Shown one piece after another: positions 14,218 to 22,588 of a DNA stretch of 38,266 nucleotides. Source of the DNA: Candidatus Saccharimonadota bacterium (lineage in GTDB: Bacteria > Patescibacteriota > Saccharimonadia > Saccharimonadales > UBA4665); contig JAGORO010000009.1 in NCBI GenBank assembly GCA_018062785.1, positions 1 to 38,266 on the forward strand, written 5' to 3'. The position numbers and the translations under genes are program-made. The notes below the pieces were generated by a model, which was not told the DNA's origin, made no database searches, and worked only from the letters and a program-made list of their open reading frames with translations. Each line of letters opens with the position of its first letter. Position 1 is the first letter of the stretch.

Positions 14218-14415
14218 ATGGACGCAATGGCATACGCACTACCAGCACTCGGTGCAGCGGTAGGTATCGGTTTGATCGGTAACGGAGCTTTGACTGCGCT
14301 TGGTCGTAACCCAGAGAAGCTTTCGGAGATCCGAACGCTTATGATTACGGCAATCGTGTTCGCAGACTCGCTGGCTATTATTGGTATCATCGTAGGTTTC
14401 TTGGCTAAGGGCTAA
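14218..14415 (+). CDS. atpE: F1Fo ATP synthase subunit c
   Basis: A 65-aa hairpin of two membrane helices. Helix 1 has the Gly-rich packing pattern GAAVGIGLIGNG, the polar loop is GRNPE (29-33), and helix 2 carries the proton-binding carboxylate as Asp50 in IVFADSLAII, where many bacteria have Glu. No Na+-site pattern is obvious, so proton coupling is assumed. It is slightly shorter than usual (70-80). AAGGAG upstream has 11-nt spacing. atpF follows after one base. Confidence 0.97.
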   Translation: MDAMAYALPALGAAVGIGLIGNGALTALGRNPEKLSEIRTLMITAIVFADSLAIIGIIVGFLAKG

Positions 14416-14416
14416 A

Positions 14417-15025
14417 ATGACAATATCTGGCTTACAAAATCTAACGACATTTGCTGCGGAGGCATCGCACGGTGCAGCCGCCAAGACGGCAGAAAAGGCT
14501 TCGGCACTCGATACGCTTGGGATCGACGTGAAGCAGCTGCTCTTTCACCTAATTGCTTTTAGTATTTTGGTGTGGATTTTGAGCAAGTATGTCTTTCCGG
14601 TGCTGATTCGGGCCATCGATGAGCGACAGTCTGCTATCGAGGAGAGCTTGTCGGCCGCTAAGAATGCCGAAAAGAATGCAGCTGACGCAGAAGCGAAGAT
14701 AGATATGCTCATGCGTGATGCGCGCAAAGAGGCTGGCGAGATTGTTGCCACCGCCAAAGACGAGGCTGTATCGCTTGCGTCTCAGCACGAACAGCGTGCC
14801 AAGAAACAGGCCGAGCGCATCGTCGAGGAAGCCCGTGAATCTATTGGCAAAGAAATCTTGGCCGCCAAGAAGGCATTACACAACGAGACAATCGAACTTG
14901 TTGCTCAGGCGACCGAAAAGGTTGTTGGTGCGGTCGTAACTGGTGGCGTGGACAAGAAAATCATCGCCGACTTGGTTTCGACTACCGGAGCTAGCGCTAA
15001 AGCCGAAGCAAAGGACGCGAACTAA
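14417..15025 (+). CDS. atpF: F1Fo ATP synthase subunit b
   Basis: A 202-aa peripheral stalk subunit. An unusually long polar N-terminal extension (1-35, Ala-rich) precedes the single membrane helix (about 40-60, LLFHLIAFSILVWILSKYVF). A long charged coiled coil (about 65-175, RAIDERQSAIEESLSAAKNAEKNAADAEAKI...) follows and would reach F1. The Ala/Lys-rich end is variable. It starts one nt after the atpE stop. Confidence 0.95.
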   Translation: MTISGLQNLTTFAAEASHGAAAKTAEKASALDTLGIDVKQLLFHLIAFSILVWILSKYVFPVLIRAIDERQSAIEESLSAAKNAEKNAADAEAKIDMLMRDARKEAGEIVATAKDEAVSLASQHEQRAKKQAERIVEEARESIGKEILAAKKALHNETIELVAQATEKVVGAVVTGGVDKKIIADLVSTTGASAKAEAKDAN

Positions 15026-15028
15026 TTT

Positions 15029-15412
15029 ATGCAAAATAAGCTATCAAGGCGCAAACTTGCCCTCTACGTCACCAACGCTGTGCGGAACGGACGAGTGCCG
15101 CAACAGGTGTTGAGTGAAGTAGCGGCCTATCTGGTCGACACTGGTCGAACGCGCGAGACCGAACTTTTGGCTCGGGCGATCGAGGATGAACTGGCCGATC
15201 AAGGCATCGTCGTTGCGATCGTCACCTCGGCGCGGCCACTAGACGAGACGCTCCGAACGGCTATCAAACAGCAGATCGATGCTACAACGGTTGAGCTGAA
15301 AGAAGTTGTCGATCCGGCCGTGCTCGGTGGTGTGCGTGTCGATATGCCTGGCCAGCGACTTGATGCAACATTGGCACGAAAATTAACCATGCTGCGGAGT
15401 GCAAAGCAGTAG
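15029..15412 (+). CDS. atpH: F1Fo ATP synthase subunit delta (short)
   Basis: A 127-aa protein, against about 180 in most bacteria. Residues 1-60 are a shortened N-terminal helical part. The C-terminal half has the typical VVAIVTSARPLDETLRTAIKQQI...VELKEVVDPAVLGGVRVDMPGQRLDATLARKLTML, which is the recognisable OSCP/delta signature (DPxxxGGxxxxxGxxxxDxSxxxxL). It links the stalk to the top of alpha. It starts 3 nt after atpF. The missing helices mean a reduced contact with alpha N-termini. Confidence 0.92.
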   Translation: MQNKLSRRKLALYVTNAVRNGRVPQQVLSEVAAYLVDTGRTRETELLARAIEDELADQGIVVAIVTSARPLDETLRTAIKQQIDATTVELKEVVDPAVLGGVRVDMPGQRLDATLARKLTMLRSAKQ

Positions 15413-15430
15413 AAAGGACCCTAGAGAAAT

Positions 15431-16966
15431 ATGGCAGACATAGCAGTAACAGAAATATCGAAAGGCCTGCGCGACGCAATTGCGCAGCTAGAGAATAATG
15501 ACAAAGTTGAAACCACGGGTATTGTAACCCGCGTCGGTGACGGCGTAGCTTGGGTGCATGGTTTGCGTGCAGCTGGCTATGCCGAGGTGCTCGAGATCGA
15601 AACCAAAGCTGGAATCATCGAAGCCTTCGCGCTCAACCTTATGGAAGACGAAATTGGTGCTGTAATCTTGGGTGACGACAGCCAAGTTGCTGCTGGCGAC
15701 AGCGTTAAGCTCAAGGGTGTTGTACTCGAGGTGCCGGTTGGGCCAGAGCTTTTGGGTCGCGTTGTGAACCCACTTGGCCAGCCACTCGATGGTGGTCCGG
15801 CTATCAAGGCCAAGCAATTTGGTGCCGTTGAACGAGCCGCCATTGGCGTTATGGGTCGAAAGAGTGTCCACGAGCCACTTATGACCGGTATTGTTTCTAT
15901 CGATGCCATGTTCCCTATTGGTCGTGGTCAGCGAGAGCTGATCATTGGCGACCGTCAGACTGGTAAAACTGCCATTGCAGTCGACACCATGATTAACCAA
16001 GCTCGCCAAAATACTGGCGTGGTAAATGTGTACGTTGCAATTGGCCAGAAGCTCTCCAAGGTTGCTCGACTCGTTGAGCGACTCAAGCAAGAAGGTGTGA
16101 TGGAGCAGACCATCGTGGTAGCAACCGGTCCAAGCGACCCAGCTTCGATGCTGTACCTCGCACCGTACGCTGGTACCGCCATGGGCGAATATTTCCGCGA
16201 CAACAAACAGCACGCACTGATGATCTACGACGACCTCACTAAGCACGCCGTTGCCTACCGACAAATGTCACTGCTACTCCGACGCCCACCAGGGCGCGAG
16301 GCCTTCCCTGGTGATGTGTTCTACCTACACTCGCGACTGCTGGAGCGTTCGGCAAAATTGTCTGACGACCTCGGTGCAGGCTCACTGACTGCCCTGCCTA
16401 TCATCGAAACGCAAGCTGGCGACATTTCGGCGTATATTCCGACTAACGTTATTTCCATTACGGACGGTCAGATATTCATGGAAACGGACTTGTTCTATCA
16501 GGGTATTCGTCCGGCCATCTCGGCTGGTCTTTCGGTATCGCGTGTTGGTGGTGCTGCCCAGACCAAGGCGGTCAAGAGCGTTTCTGGTAGTCTTAAGCTC
16601 GGCCTTAGCCAGTTCCGCGAGCTTGCCAGTTTTGCGCAGTTTGGCTCCGACCTCGACGAGGCGACCAAAAAGCAGATCGAGCGTGGTCAGCGATTGACCG
16701 AACTTCTCAAGCAGCCTCAGTACACCCCGCTCAGTATTTGGGAGCAAGTGGCAAGTATTTTTGCCGTTAACCAAGGGTTCTTCGACGCAGTTGCGCCTGC
16801 CAAGATCAAGGAAGCTCAAAGCGCCCTACTTACTCGTCTGCAAACCGATCACAAAAAAGAGATGGAAGCGCTGAACACTGGCGATGAAAAGGTCGAGCTC
16901 GACAGCCCAAGTGGCAAAATCATTGCTAAGGTAGCCAAAACAGCCGCTAAAGGATTCGAGGCGTAA
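15431..16966 (+). CDS. atpA: F1Fo ATP synthase subunit alpha
   Basis: A 511-aa non-catalytic nucleotide-binding subunit. Walker A GDRQTGKT is at 173-180, then [69 protein letters not shown], the signature block with the arginine finger region further on ([17 protein letters not shown]). The N-terminus is helical for delta binding, followed by the beta-barrel. The C-terminus is extended and charged ([14 protein letters not shown] region). The stop overlaps the start of orfX (TAATG). Confidence 0.98.
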   Translation: MADIAVTEISKGLRDAIAQLENNDKVETTGIVTRVGDGVAWVHGLRAAGYAEVLEIETKAGIIEAFALNLMEDEIGAVILGDDSQVAAGDSVKLKGVVLEVPVGPELLGRVVNPLGQPLDGGPAIKAKQFGAVERAAIGVMGRKSVHEPLMTGIVSIDAMFPIGRGQRELIIGDRQTGKTAIAVDTMINQARQNTGVVNVYVAIGQKLSKVARLVERLKQEGVMEQTIVVATGPSDPASMLYLAPYAGTAMGEYFRDNKQHALMIYDDLTKHAVAYRQMSLLLRRPPGREAFPGDVFYLHSRLLERSAKLSDDLGAGSLTALPIIETQAGDISAYIPTNVISITDGQIFMETDLFYQGIRPAISAGLSVSRVGGAAQTKAVKSVSGSLKLGLSQFRELASFAQFGSDLDEATKKQIERGQRLTELLKQPQYTPLSIWEQVASIFAVNQGFFDAVAPAKIKEAQSALLTRLQTDHKKEMEALNTGDEKVELDSPSGKIIAKVAKTAAKGFEA

Positions 16967-17220
16967 TGACGAGGCCACAGCATTTCCGCGAGCTCAGCTC
17001 CGATGCGCAGAGCGCTGCTGCTATCGAGTCTGCACGGCGCACGGTCGGTCGTCACTCGGAGTATGTAGCTGGCGTAATGGCTACCGAGCTGCTCGGAGCA
17101 TGCGTGAGTAGGCCAGAAAAACTTGCGAGCGAAGCGTACGACTACACGGCATTTCACACCGAGGGAGACTTTGCGCACGTAGAAGGTAGAGTTCCAAAAT
17201 GGGGAGAAGATCGTGGCTAG
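16966..17220 (+). CDS. orfX: unknown 84-aa protein between atpA and atpG
   Basis: An 84-aa protein inserted where alpha and gamma genes normally adjoin. Its ATG overlaps the atpA stop (TAATG), and its end overlaps the atpG GTG by 8 nt, so it is embedded in the translation-coupled operon rather than being a chance frame. The first half is a predicted helix (HFRELSSDAQSAAAIESARRTVGRHSEYVAGVMATELLGACV) and the rest is polar with DYTAFHTEGDFAHVEG. There is no signal peptide or membrane segment. No family is recognised. Position suggests an assembly factor, stator partner or regulator of F1, but nothing in the sequence proves it. Confidence 0.75.
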   Translation: MTRPQHFRELSSDAQSAAAIESARRTVGRHSEYVAGVMATELLGACVSRPEKLASEAYDYTAFHTEGDFAHVEGRVPKWGEDRG

Positions 17221-18078
17221 TACTCGTCAGCTCAAATCCCGTATTCGTTCCGTTAAGAACACCAAGCAAATTACCAAGGCAATGCAGATGGTTGCTGCGA
17301 GTAAAATGCGCAAAGCCCAAGAAGCTACTCGGGCAACGCACGACTACACAGTGGCGGCCAACGAGTTGCTCACAAATTTGGCCCGTCAGGGCGCGACCAA
17401 TGGCCATCCGTTGTTTACGAAGCATGGCAAAATCAAATCTCGTCTGCTCATTGTCATTACATCCGATAAAGGTCTGGCTGGTGCTTACAACGCCAACGTG
17501 CTCAAAACGTACCTCGCGCAGCTCAAGCGCGACCGCGACCGTGGCGTTAAGAACCATACTATTACAGTAGGTCGCAAAGTCTCGCAGTTTGTATCGCGTC
17601 TTAAGGATGTCGAGAGTATGGGGTCGTACAACGACCTTCCAGATGAGCCAACCGGCGCAGAGCTATCAGCAATCATTGGTACTGCTTACGATATGTACAT
17701 CAAAGATGAGGTAGATGCGGTAGATATGATCTTTACAGAATTTGTCAGTAGTATGACGCAGATTCCCAAGATTCAGCCAATTTTGCCTGCCGGTTTCGAG
17801 GAGACTGAAGTCAGCGATTTTGTGCGTGAAGCCACCTACGAGCCGGGTACCGAAGAAGTATTGAATGGCGTGGCATATCGTCTCATCGAGGCACAATTAT
17901 TCCAGGCGCTTCTGGATGCGCGCGCCAGCGAGCACAGTATGCGCATGCTCGCCATGAAAAATGCCACCGACAACGCCACCGAACTGGCCGAAGATTTAAC
18001 GCTCGAAATGAACAAAGCCCGTCAAGCGGCCATTACTCAAGAATTGGCCGAAATTTCCGGCGGCTCGGAGGCCATGAA

Positions 18079-18082
<4 letters not shown>
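17213..18082 (+). CDS. atpG: F1Fo ATP synthase subunit gamma
   Basis: A 289-aa rotor shaft subunit. The N-terminal helix STRQLKSRIRSVKNTKQITKAMQMVAASKMRKAQ is the classic gamma signature. The middle Rossmann-like part has SRLLIVITSDKGLAGAYNANV, and the C-terminal helix EHSMRMLAMKNATDNATELAEDLTLEMNKARQAAITQELAEI is likewise typical. It starts with GTG at 17213, with GGGGAG 6 nt upstream, overlapping orfX by 8 nt. Its stop overlaps orfY (ATGA). Confidence 0.97.
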
Positions 18083-19712
<1,630 letters not shown>

Positions 19713-19716
19713 CGCA

Positions 19717-19828
19717 CTATGTATATGCCACATTGCGGCGTTGCCATTTGTAGTCCTCGCTCACCGTACGTTCCTGTACGGCTCGCTGCGGGCTTCAATG
19801 ACGCCTTGCACTGCAACCATATACATAG
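19717..19828. repeat. Long inverted-repeat element between atpD and atpC
   Basis: A 112-nt segment bounded by a perfect 11-bp inverted repeat (CTATGTATATG at 19717-19727 and its complement at 19818-19828). Inside, TTGC (19733-19736) pairs with GCAA (19813-19816), GGCGT and CATT pair with AATG/ACGCC (19797-19805), and a CCGTAC/GTACGG hairpin (19764-19781) sits at the tip. The whole segment folds as one long hairpin in RNA or DNA. No gene is seen. It separates the epsilon gene from an otherwise tightly coupled operon and resembles a small non-autonomous element or a processing/attenuation structure. Confidence 0.8.
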
Positions 19829-19852
19829 CGCTACCGGAAAGGAAATTTTGCA

Positions 19853-20275
19853 ATGAAACTGCAGCTCGTAACGCTTACCGGTACCAAAGTAGACAAAGAA
19901 GTTTACGAGGTTATTCTGCCAACTTCGGCAGGTGAGATCGCCGTGTTTCCGGGACATGAACCACTCGTTTCGATGGCCATTCCAGGTGTAATTTCCGTAC
20001 GCAAAGACAAGACCGAGAAAAACGAAGATATGGATGTTTTTGCGATCTCTGGTGGTGTTATTGAGGTCAGTGGCGATTTGGTACGTGTCCTCGTAGATGA
20101 AGCCGATCATGGCGACGACATTATCGAAGCAGAAAGTCAGGCCGCTCTAGACCGCGCCCTTAAGATGCGCGATAGTGCCCAAGATGCCGTGGAGCTCGAA
20201 AAGGCTCACCAACTCGTCGACCGTCACGCTGTACGACTTAAGGTTGCCGGTCTTCGCCGCCGCCGCCGCAGCTAA
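19853..20275 (+). CDS. atpC: F1Fo ATP synthase subunit epsilon
   Basis: A 140-aa central-stalk subunit. The N-terminal beta-sandwich has the usual LVTLTGTKVDKEVYEVILPTSAGEIAVFPGHEPLVSMAIPGVISVR, then FAISGGVIEVSGDLVRVLVDEA. A C-terminal helical hairpin (EAESQAALDRALKMRDSAQDAVELEKAHQLVDRHAVRLKVAGL) can inhibit hydrolysis in the family. It ends in a run of Arg (LRRRRRS). AAAGGA upstream has loose spacing. It lies 140 nt after atpD beyond the inverted-repeat element, so its translation is not coupled. A weak CGTAAC/GTTACG hairpin follows the stop. Confidence 0.96.
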   Translation: MKLQLVTLTGTKVDKEVYEVILPTSAGEIAVFPGHEPLVSMAIPGVISVRKDKTEKNEDMDVFAISGGVIEVSGDLVRVLVDEADHGDDIIEAESQAALDRALKMRDSAQDAVELEKAHQLVDRHAVRLKVAGLRRRRRS

Positions 20276-20298
20276 CCAGTTTACCGTAACGACAGTAG

Positions 20299-20640
20299 TT
20301 ACGCCGCCGGAGGGATAGTCGGAGGCGGCAATGGTTGGTCGATACTAGGAGTAGCAAACAGCTCATCGAGTGACATGACTTCACCCTGTGCATCGAGAAT
20401 GTAGATGGCTTCTAGGGCGAGTTGTGCGAGAGCTTGCTTGCTTTTGATATCTCTAGGTGAGATTTGTTCGGAGCGACTCATAATAAACCGAGCTAAATCT
20501 GGATGGCTTTTTTTGAGCTGGTCATACAGATCATCAATTGTATGTTTTTCGAATGAAAAAGCCACGATTTGTTCGTGGCTGACGGGTGTCAAATGCGTAA
20601 ATCCAGACCGTGAGTTTTGTGGCGAAGACTTGTCACTCAT
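20299..20640 (-). CDS. Hypothetical 113-aa protein
   Basis: An unknown soluble protein. The N-terminal part is polar (MSDKSSPQNSRSGFTHLTPVSHEQIVAFSFEKHTIDDLYDQLKKSHPDLARFIMSRSEQIS), followed by a helix (DIKSKQALAQLALEAIYILDAQGEVMSLDELF) and a Pro-rich end (PLPPPTIPPAA). ATG 20640 is preferred over the upstream GTG because AAGGGG lies 8 nt before it, and TATACT (20664-20669, minus strand) would start an mRNA of about 17 nt leader. It is convergent with atpC. No catalytic residues stand out; the Pro tail could be a linker. Confidence 0.7.
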   Translation of the reverse strand: MSDKSSPQNSRSGFTHLTPVSHEQIVAFSFEKHTIDDLYDQLKKSHPDLARFIMSRSEQISPRDIKSKQALAQLALEAIYILDAQGEVMSLDELFATPSIDQPLPPPTIPPAA

Positions 20641-20766
20641 TGCATACACCCCTTCTGCGGCTTAGTATAGCTAATTTTTATTGCACCGTAAATAAAATGA
20701 GAGTAGAATCGGTAGGTCGTTGCAATATACATATGCAAATACATAAGGTTACTAAGGAGAAGCATC

Positions 20767-20772
20767 TATAAT
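20767..20772 (+). promoter_or_regulatory. -10 box of the carbonic-anhydrase-like gene
   Basis: TATAAT directly before the first possible ATG (20774). Transcription from it would begin near 20779, leaving only the downstream ATG (20789), which has AGGAG at good spacing. This favours the shorter protein. Confidence 0.45.
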
Positions 20773-20788
20773 TATGGCAGGAGAAACT

Positions 20789-21676
20789 ATGCCGCAAACC
20801 CATACAACATTCGCAGATCTAGCGATCGGTAGCATTGGACCCGACAATCATTTTAAGCATGGTAATGTCGATCCAGCTGTAGCCGCGCAACTTGTCGAAG
20901 AACTAAATAGTGGCGAGTACTATATACCGGTTAGCGATAAAAATCGGCCAAATGCACCTGGAGGTACCTTCTCGCTTGTAGTGGCAGATGCGCTAACTAC
21001 ACAACGTTTTATGCACGATGGCGATACGGCATATGAACATGCCAAAAGCGTCTTTACGACCCTCATAGATACCATGAACGACGAAGCGCACCGCAAAATT
21101 ATCCCAGGTGCATGCATTGATGGACGCAACGGCGACCGAACGAGTGACAGTATTGTTGGCGGACACGATGGCGAACACGGCGAAGACGACTGTGGCGCTC
21201 AGAAGCGACTGACGGAAATCTTGGGCTTTATTGCAAGCAGGGGTGCGGATATACGTAGCTTCCTTGAGTCGCAGGGCATAGCGGTTGATGACGAAACACA
21301 CGATCTACTTCTTGGCCGGAGCCAAGAGCTGGCCACAAGCGGCTATGTTAGTGATGGCCTAGCAATTCGTAAAGCCTACACAGAAACTGCTGGCGAAGAT
21401 AGTGTGGTCACACTCAAAGGCAACCACGGCGAACTCGAGGCAGAGCTCAACTTCGATCCGTCTGTTACACTCGACCGCGAGCAAATCGCTGCCAAGTACG
21501 GCCCCAACTGCAATGTGTTTAATGTCGATATAGGTGTCTTTGGACCAGCGGCAGAGGCAACTTCGATTTCAGAAAAAGAGGCCAAGCAAAAGGAAGTCGC
21601 ACTGCATTACTACACAGTAGCGACATCGGCTGTGCTTGGCCATACTTCCCTACCGGTCACTCCGAGGAATATCTAA
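20789..21676 (+). CDS. Carbonic-anhydrase-like metal-site protein
   Basis: A 295-aa soluble protein. Residues 106-140 contain PGACIDGRNGDR, then GGHDGEHGEDDCGAQ, giving Cys109-x-Asp111-x-Arg113, His126/His130 and Cys135-Gly. This C-x-D-x-R ... H ... CG pattern is the zinc (or cadmium) site of beta-type and cadmium-containing (zeta) carbonic anhydrases, though the gap between the halves is shorter than in classical beta enzymes. The rest is not recognised. If it is a carbonic anhydrase, it would interconvert CO2 and bicarbonate in the cytosol. The start at 20789 is explained under the promoter; 20774 would add five residues (MAGET). Confidence 0.72.
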   Translation: MPQTHTTFADLAIGSIGPDNHFKHGNVDPAVAAQLVEELNSGEYYIPVSDKNRPNAPGGTFSLVVADALTTQRFMHDGDTAYEHAKSVFTTLIDTMNDEAHRKIIPGACIDGRNGDRTSDSIVGGHDGEHGEDDCGAQKRLTEILGFIASRGADIRSFLESQGIAVDDETHDLLLGRSQELATSGYVSDGLAIRKAYTETAGEDSVVTLKGNHGELEAELNFDPSVTLDREQIAAKYGPNCNVFNVDIGVFGPAAEATSISEKEAKQKEVALHYYTVATSAVLGHTSLPVTPRNI

Positions 21677-21740
21677 ACACTTTACAAAATCGTGCAATCA
21701 GTTTAAGCTAAAGTCATCACTAACAGTGGAGGAAAAATAT

Positions 21741-22499
21741 ATGTTACGTAAAAATACATTCGCGATGGTCGCGGGTGAGTTTTTCGGTACTGGTGCGCTA
21801 GCCCTTGCGGTTCTCGCAATGTCAAACTCAAATATTAGCCAAATGCCTTATTTTGTGGCAATGGGTGCTGGCTTGGTGCTCGCAGCATTAGTAGTTATGC
21901 TCGCAAATGTCACAGGTGCGGTATTTAACCCAGCTCTTTCGCTCGGTCTATGGACAGTACGAAAGCTACAAAACTTCCAAACACTGGCATACATCGTTGC
22001 CCAGTTTGCTGGTGCAGCTGCAGCCTACATGCTGTTCTGTTGGATGGTAGGCATCCCTCTCGACAAGCTTGAGAACAAGGGCCTAACAACCATGAACTCA
22101 AAGATTATGGTTGGCGAACTTCTCGGTACGTTGGTATTCAGTATGGCTATCGCAAGCGCTTTGTACCAGAACCTTTCACTCGGCGTCAAGGCGTTCATCG
22201 TCGGTGCTGGTTTGAGCGTCGGTGCGCTTCTGGCTTCACTTGCTTCAGGTGGTCTTTTGAACCCTGCGGTCGCGCTATCTGTCCATCAGTTTGGACTTTG
22301 GACGTACGTGCTTGGCCCAGTTCTGGGGGCTGTACTTGGGTTTAACCTGTATAACTGGCTTTTTGTAGATAATGAAGTTGCCGCTTCTAGGCCCGCAACC
22401 ACGACGCTTAAAACCGTTGCAGTTAAGCCTGCAGTGACAGCACGCAAAACAACAACCAAAAAAGCCGTAGCTACTAAAAAGAAAACTGTTAAAAAATAG
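21741..22499 (+). CDS. Aquaporin-family (MIP) channel
   Basis: A 252-aa membrane protein with six helices and two half-helix motifs, FNPALSLG (N63-P-A) and LNPAVALS (N174-P-A), the hallmark of aquaporins/glycerol facilitators. The Arg that normally follows the second NPA, part of the selectivity filter, is Val177, so substrate range is probably different from a strict water channel. A Lys/Thr/Ala-rich cytosolic tail (about 215-252, TTTKKAVATKKKTVKK) is unusual. ATG 21741 is chosen because GGAGG lies 8-9 nt upstream; the longer frame has no such site. A clear terminator follows. Confidence 0.93.
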   Translation: MLRKNTFAMVAGEFFGTGALALAVLAMSNSNISQMPYFVAMGAGLVLAALVVMLANVTGAVFNPALSLGLWTVRKLQNFQTLAYIVAQFAGAAAAYMLFCWMVGIPLDKLENKGLTTMNSKIMVGELLGTLVFSMAIASALYQNLSLGVKAFIVGAGLSVGALLASLASGGLLNPAVALSVHQFGLWTYVLGPVLGAVLGFNLYNWLFVDNEVAASRPATTTLKTVAVKPAVTARKTTTKKAVATKKKTVKK

Positions 22500-22523
22500 T
22501 TTTCGTCGCGTCAACCCGACGAC

Positions 22524-22554
22524 AAAAAGCACTTCGGATGAGAGGTGCTTTTTT
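22524..22554 (+). terminator. Terminator of the aquaporin gene
   Basis: AAAAAGCAC (22524-22532) pairs with GTGCTTTTT (22545-22553) across a 12-nt loop and runs into a T-tract. It lies 25 nt after the stop. Confidence 0.85.
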
Positions 22555-22571
22555 GTTTACCCGTTCAAACG

Positions 22572-22577
22572 TATACT
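22572..22577 (+). promoter_or_regulatory. -10 box of the helicase-nuclease gene
   Basis: TATACT, 11 nt before the ATG at 22589, predicting a leader of only about 4-5 nt. Confidence 0.4.
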
Positions 22578-22588
22578 AGAAGTACGGT

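Noticed and set aside
20285-20303. CGTAAC/GTTACG hairpin after atpC as terminator
   Set aside because: There is no T-tract and it overlaps the stop codon of the convergent gene.
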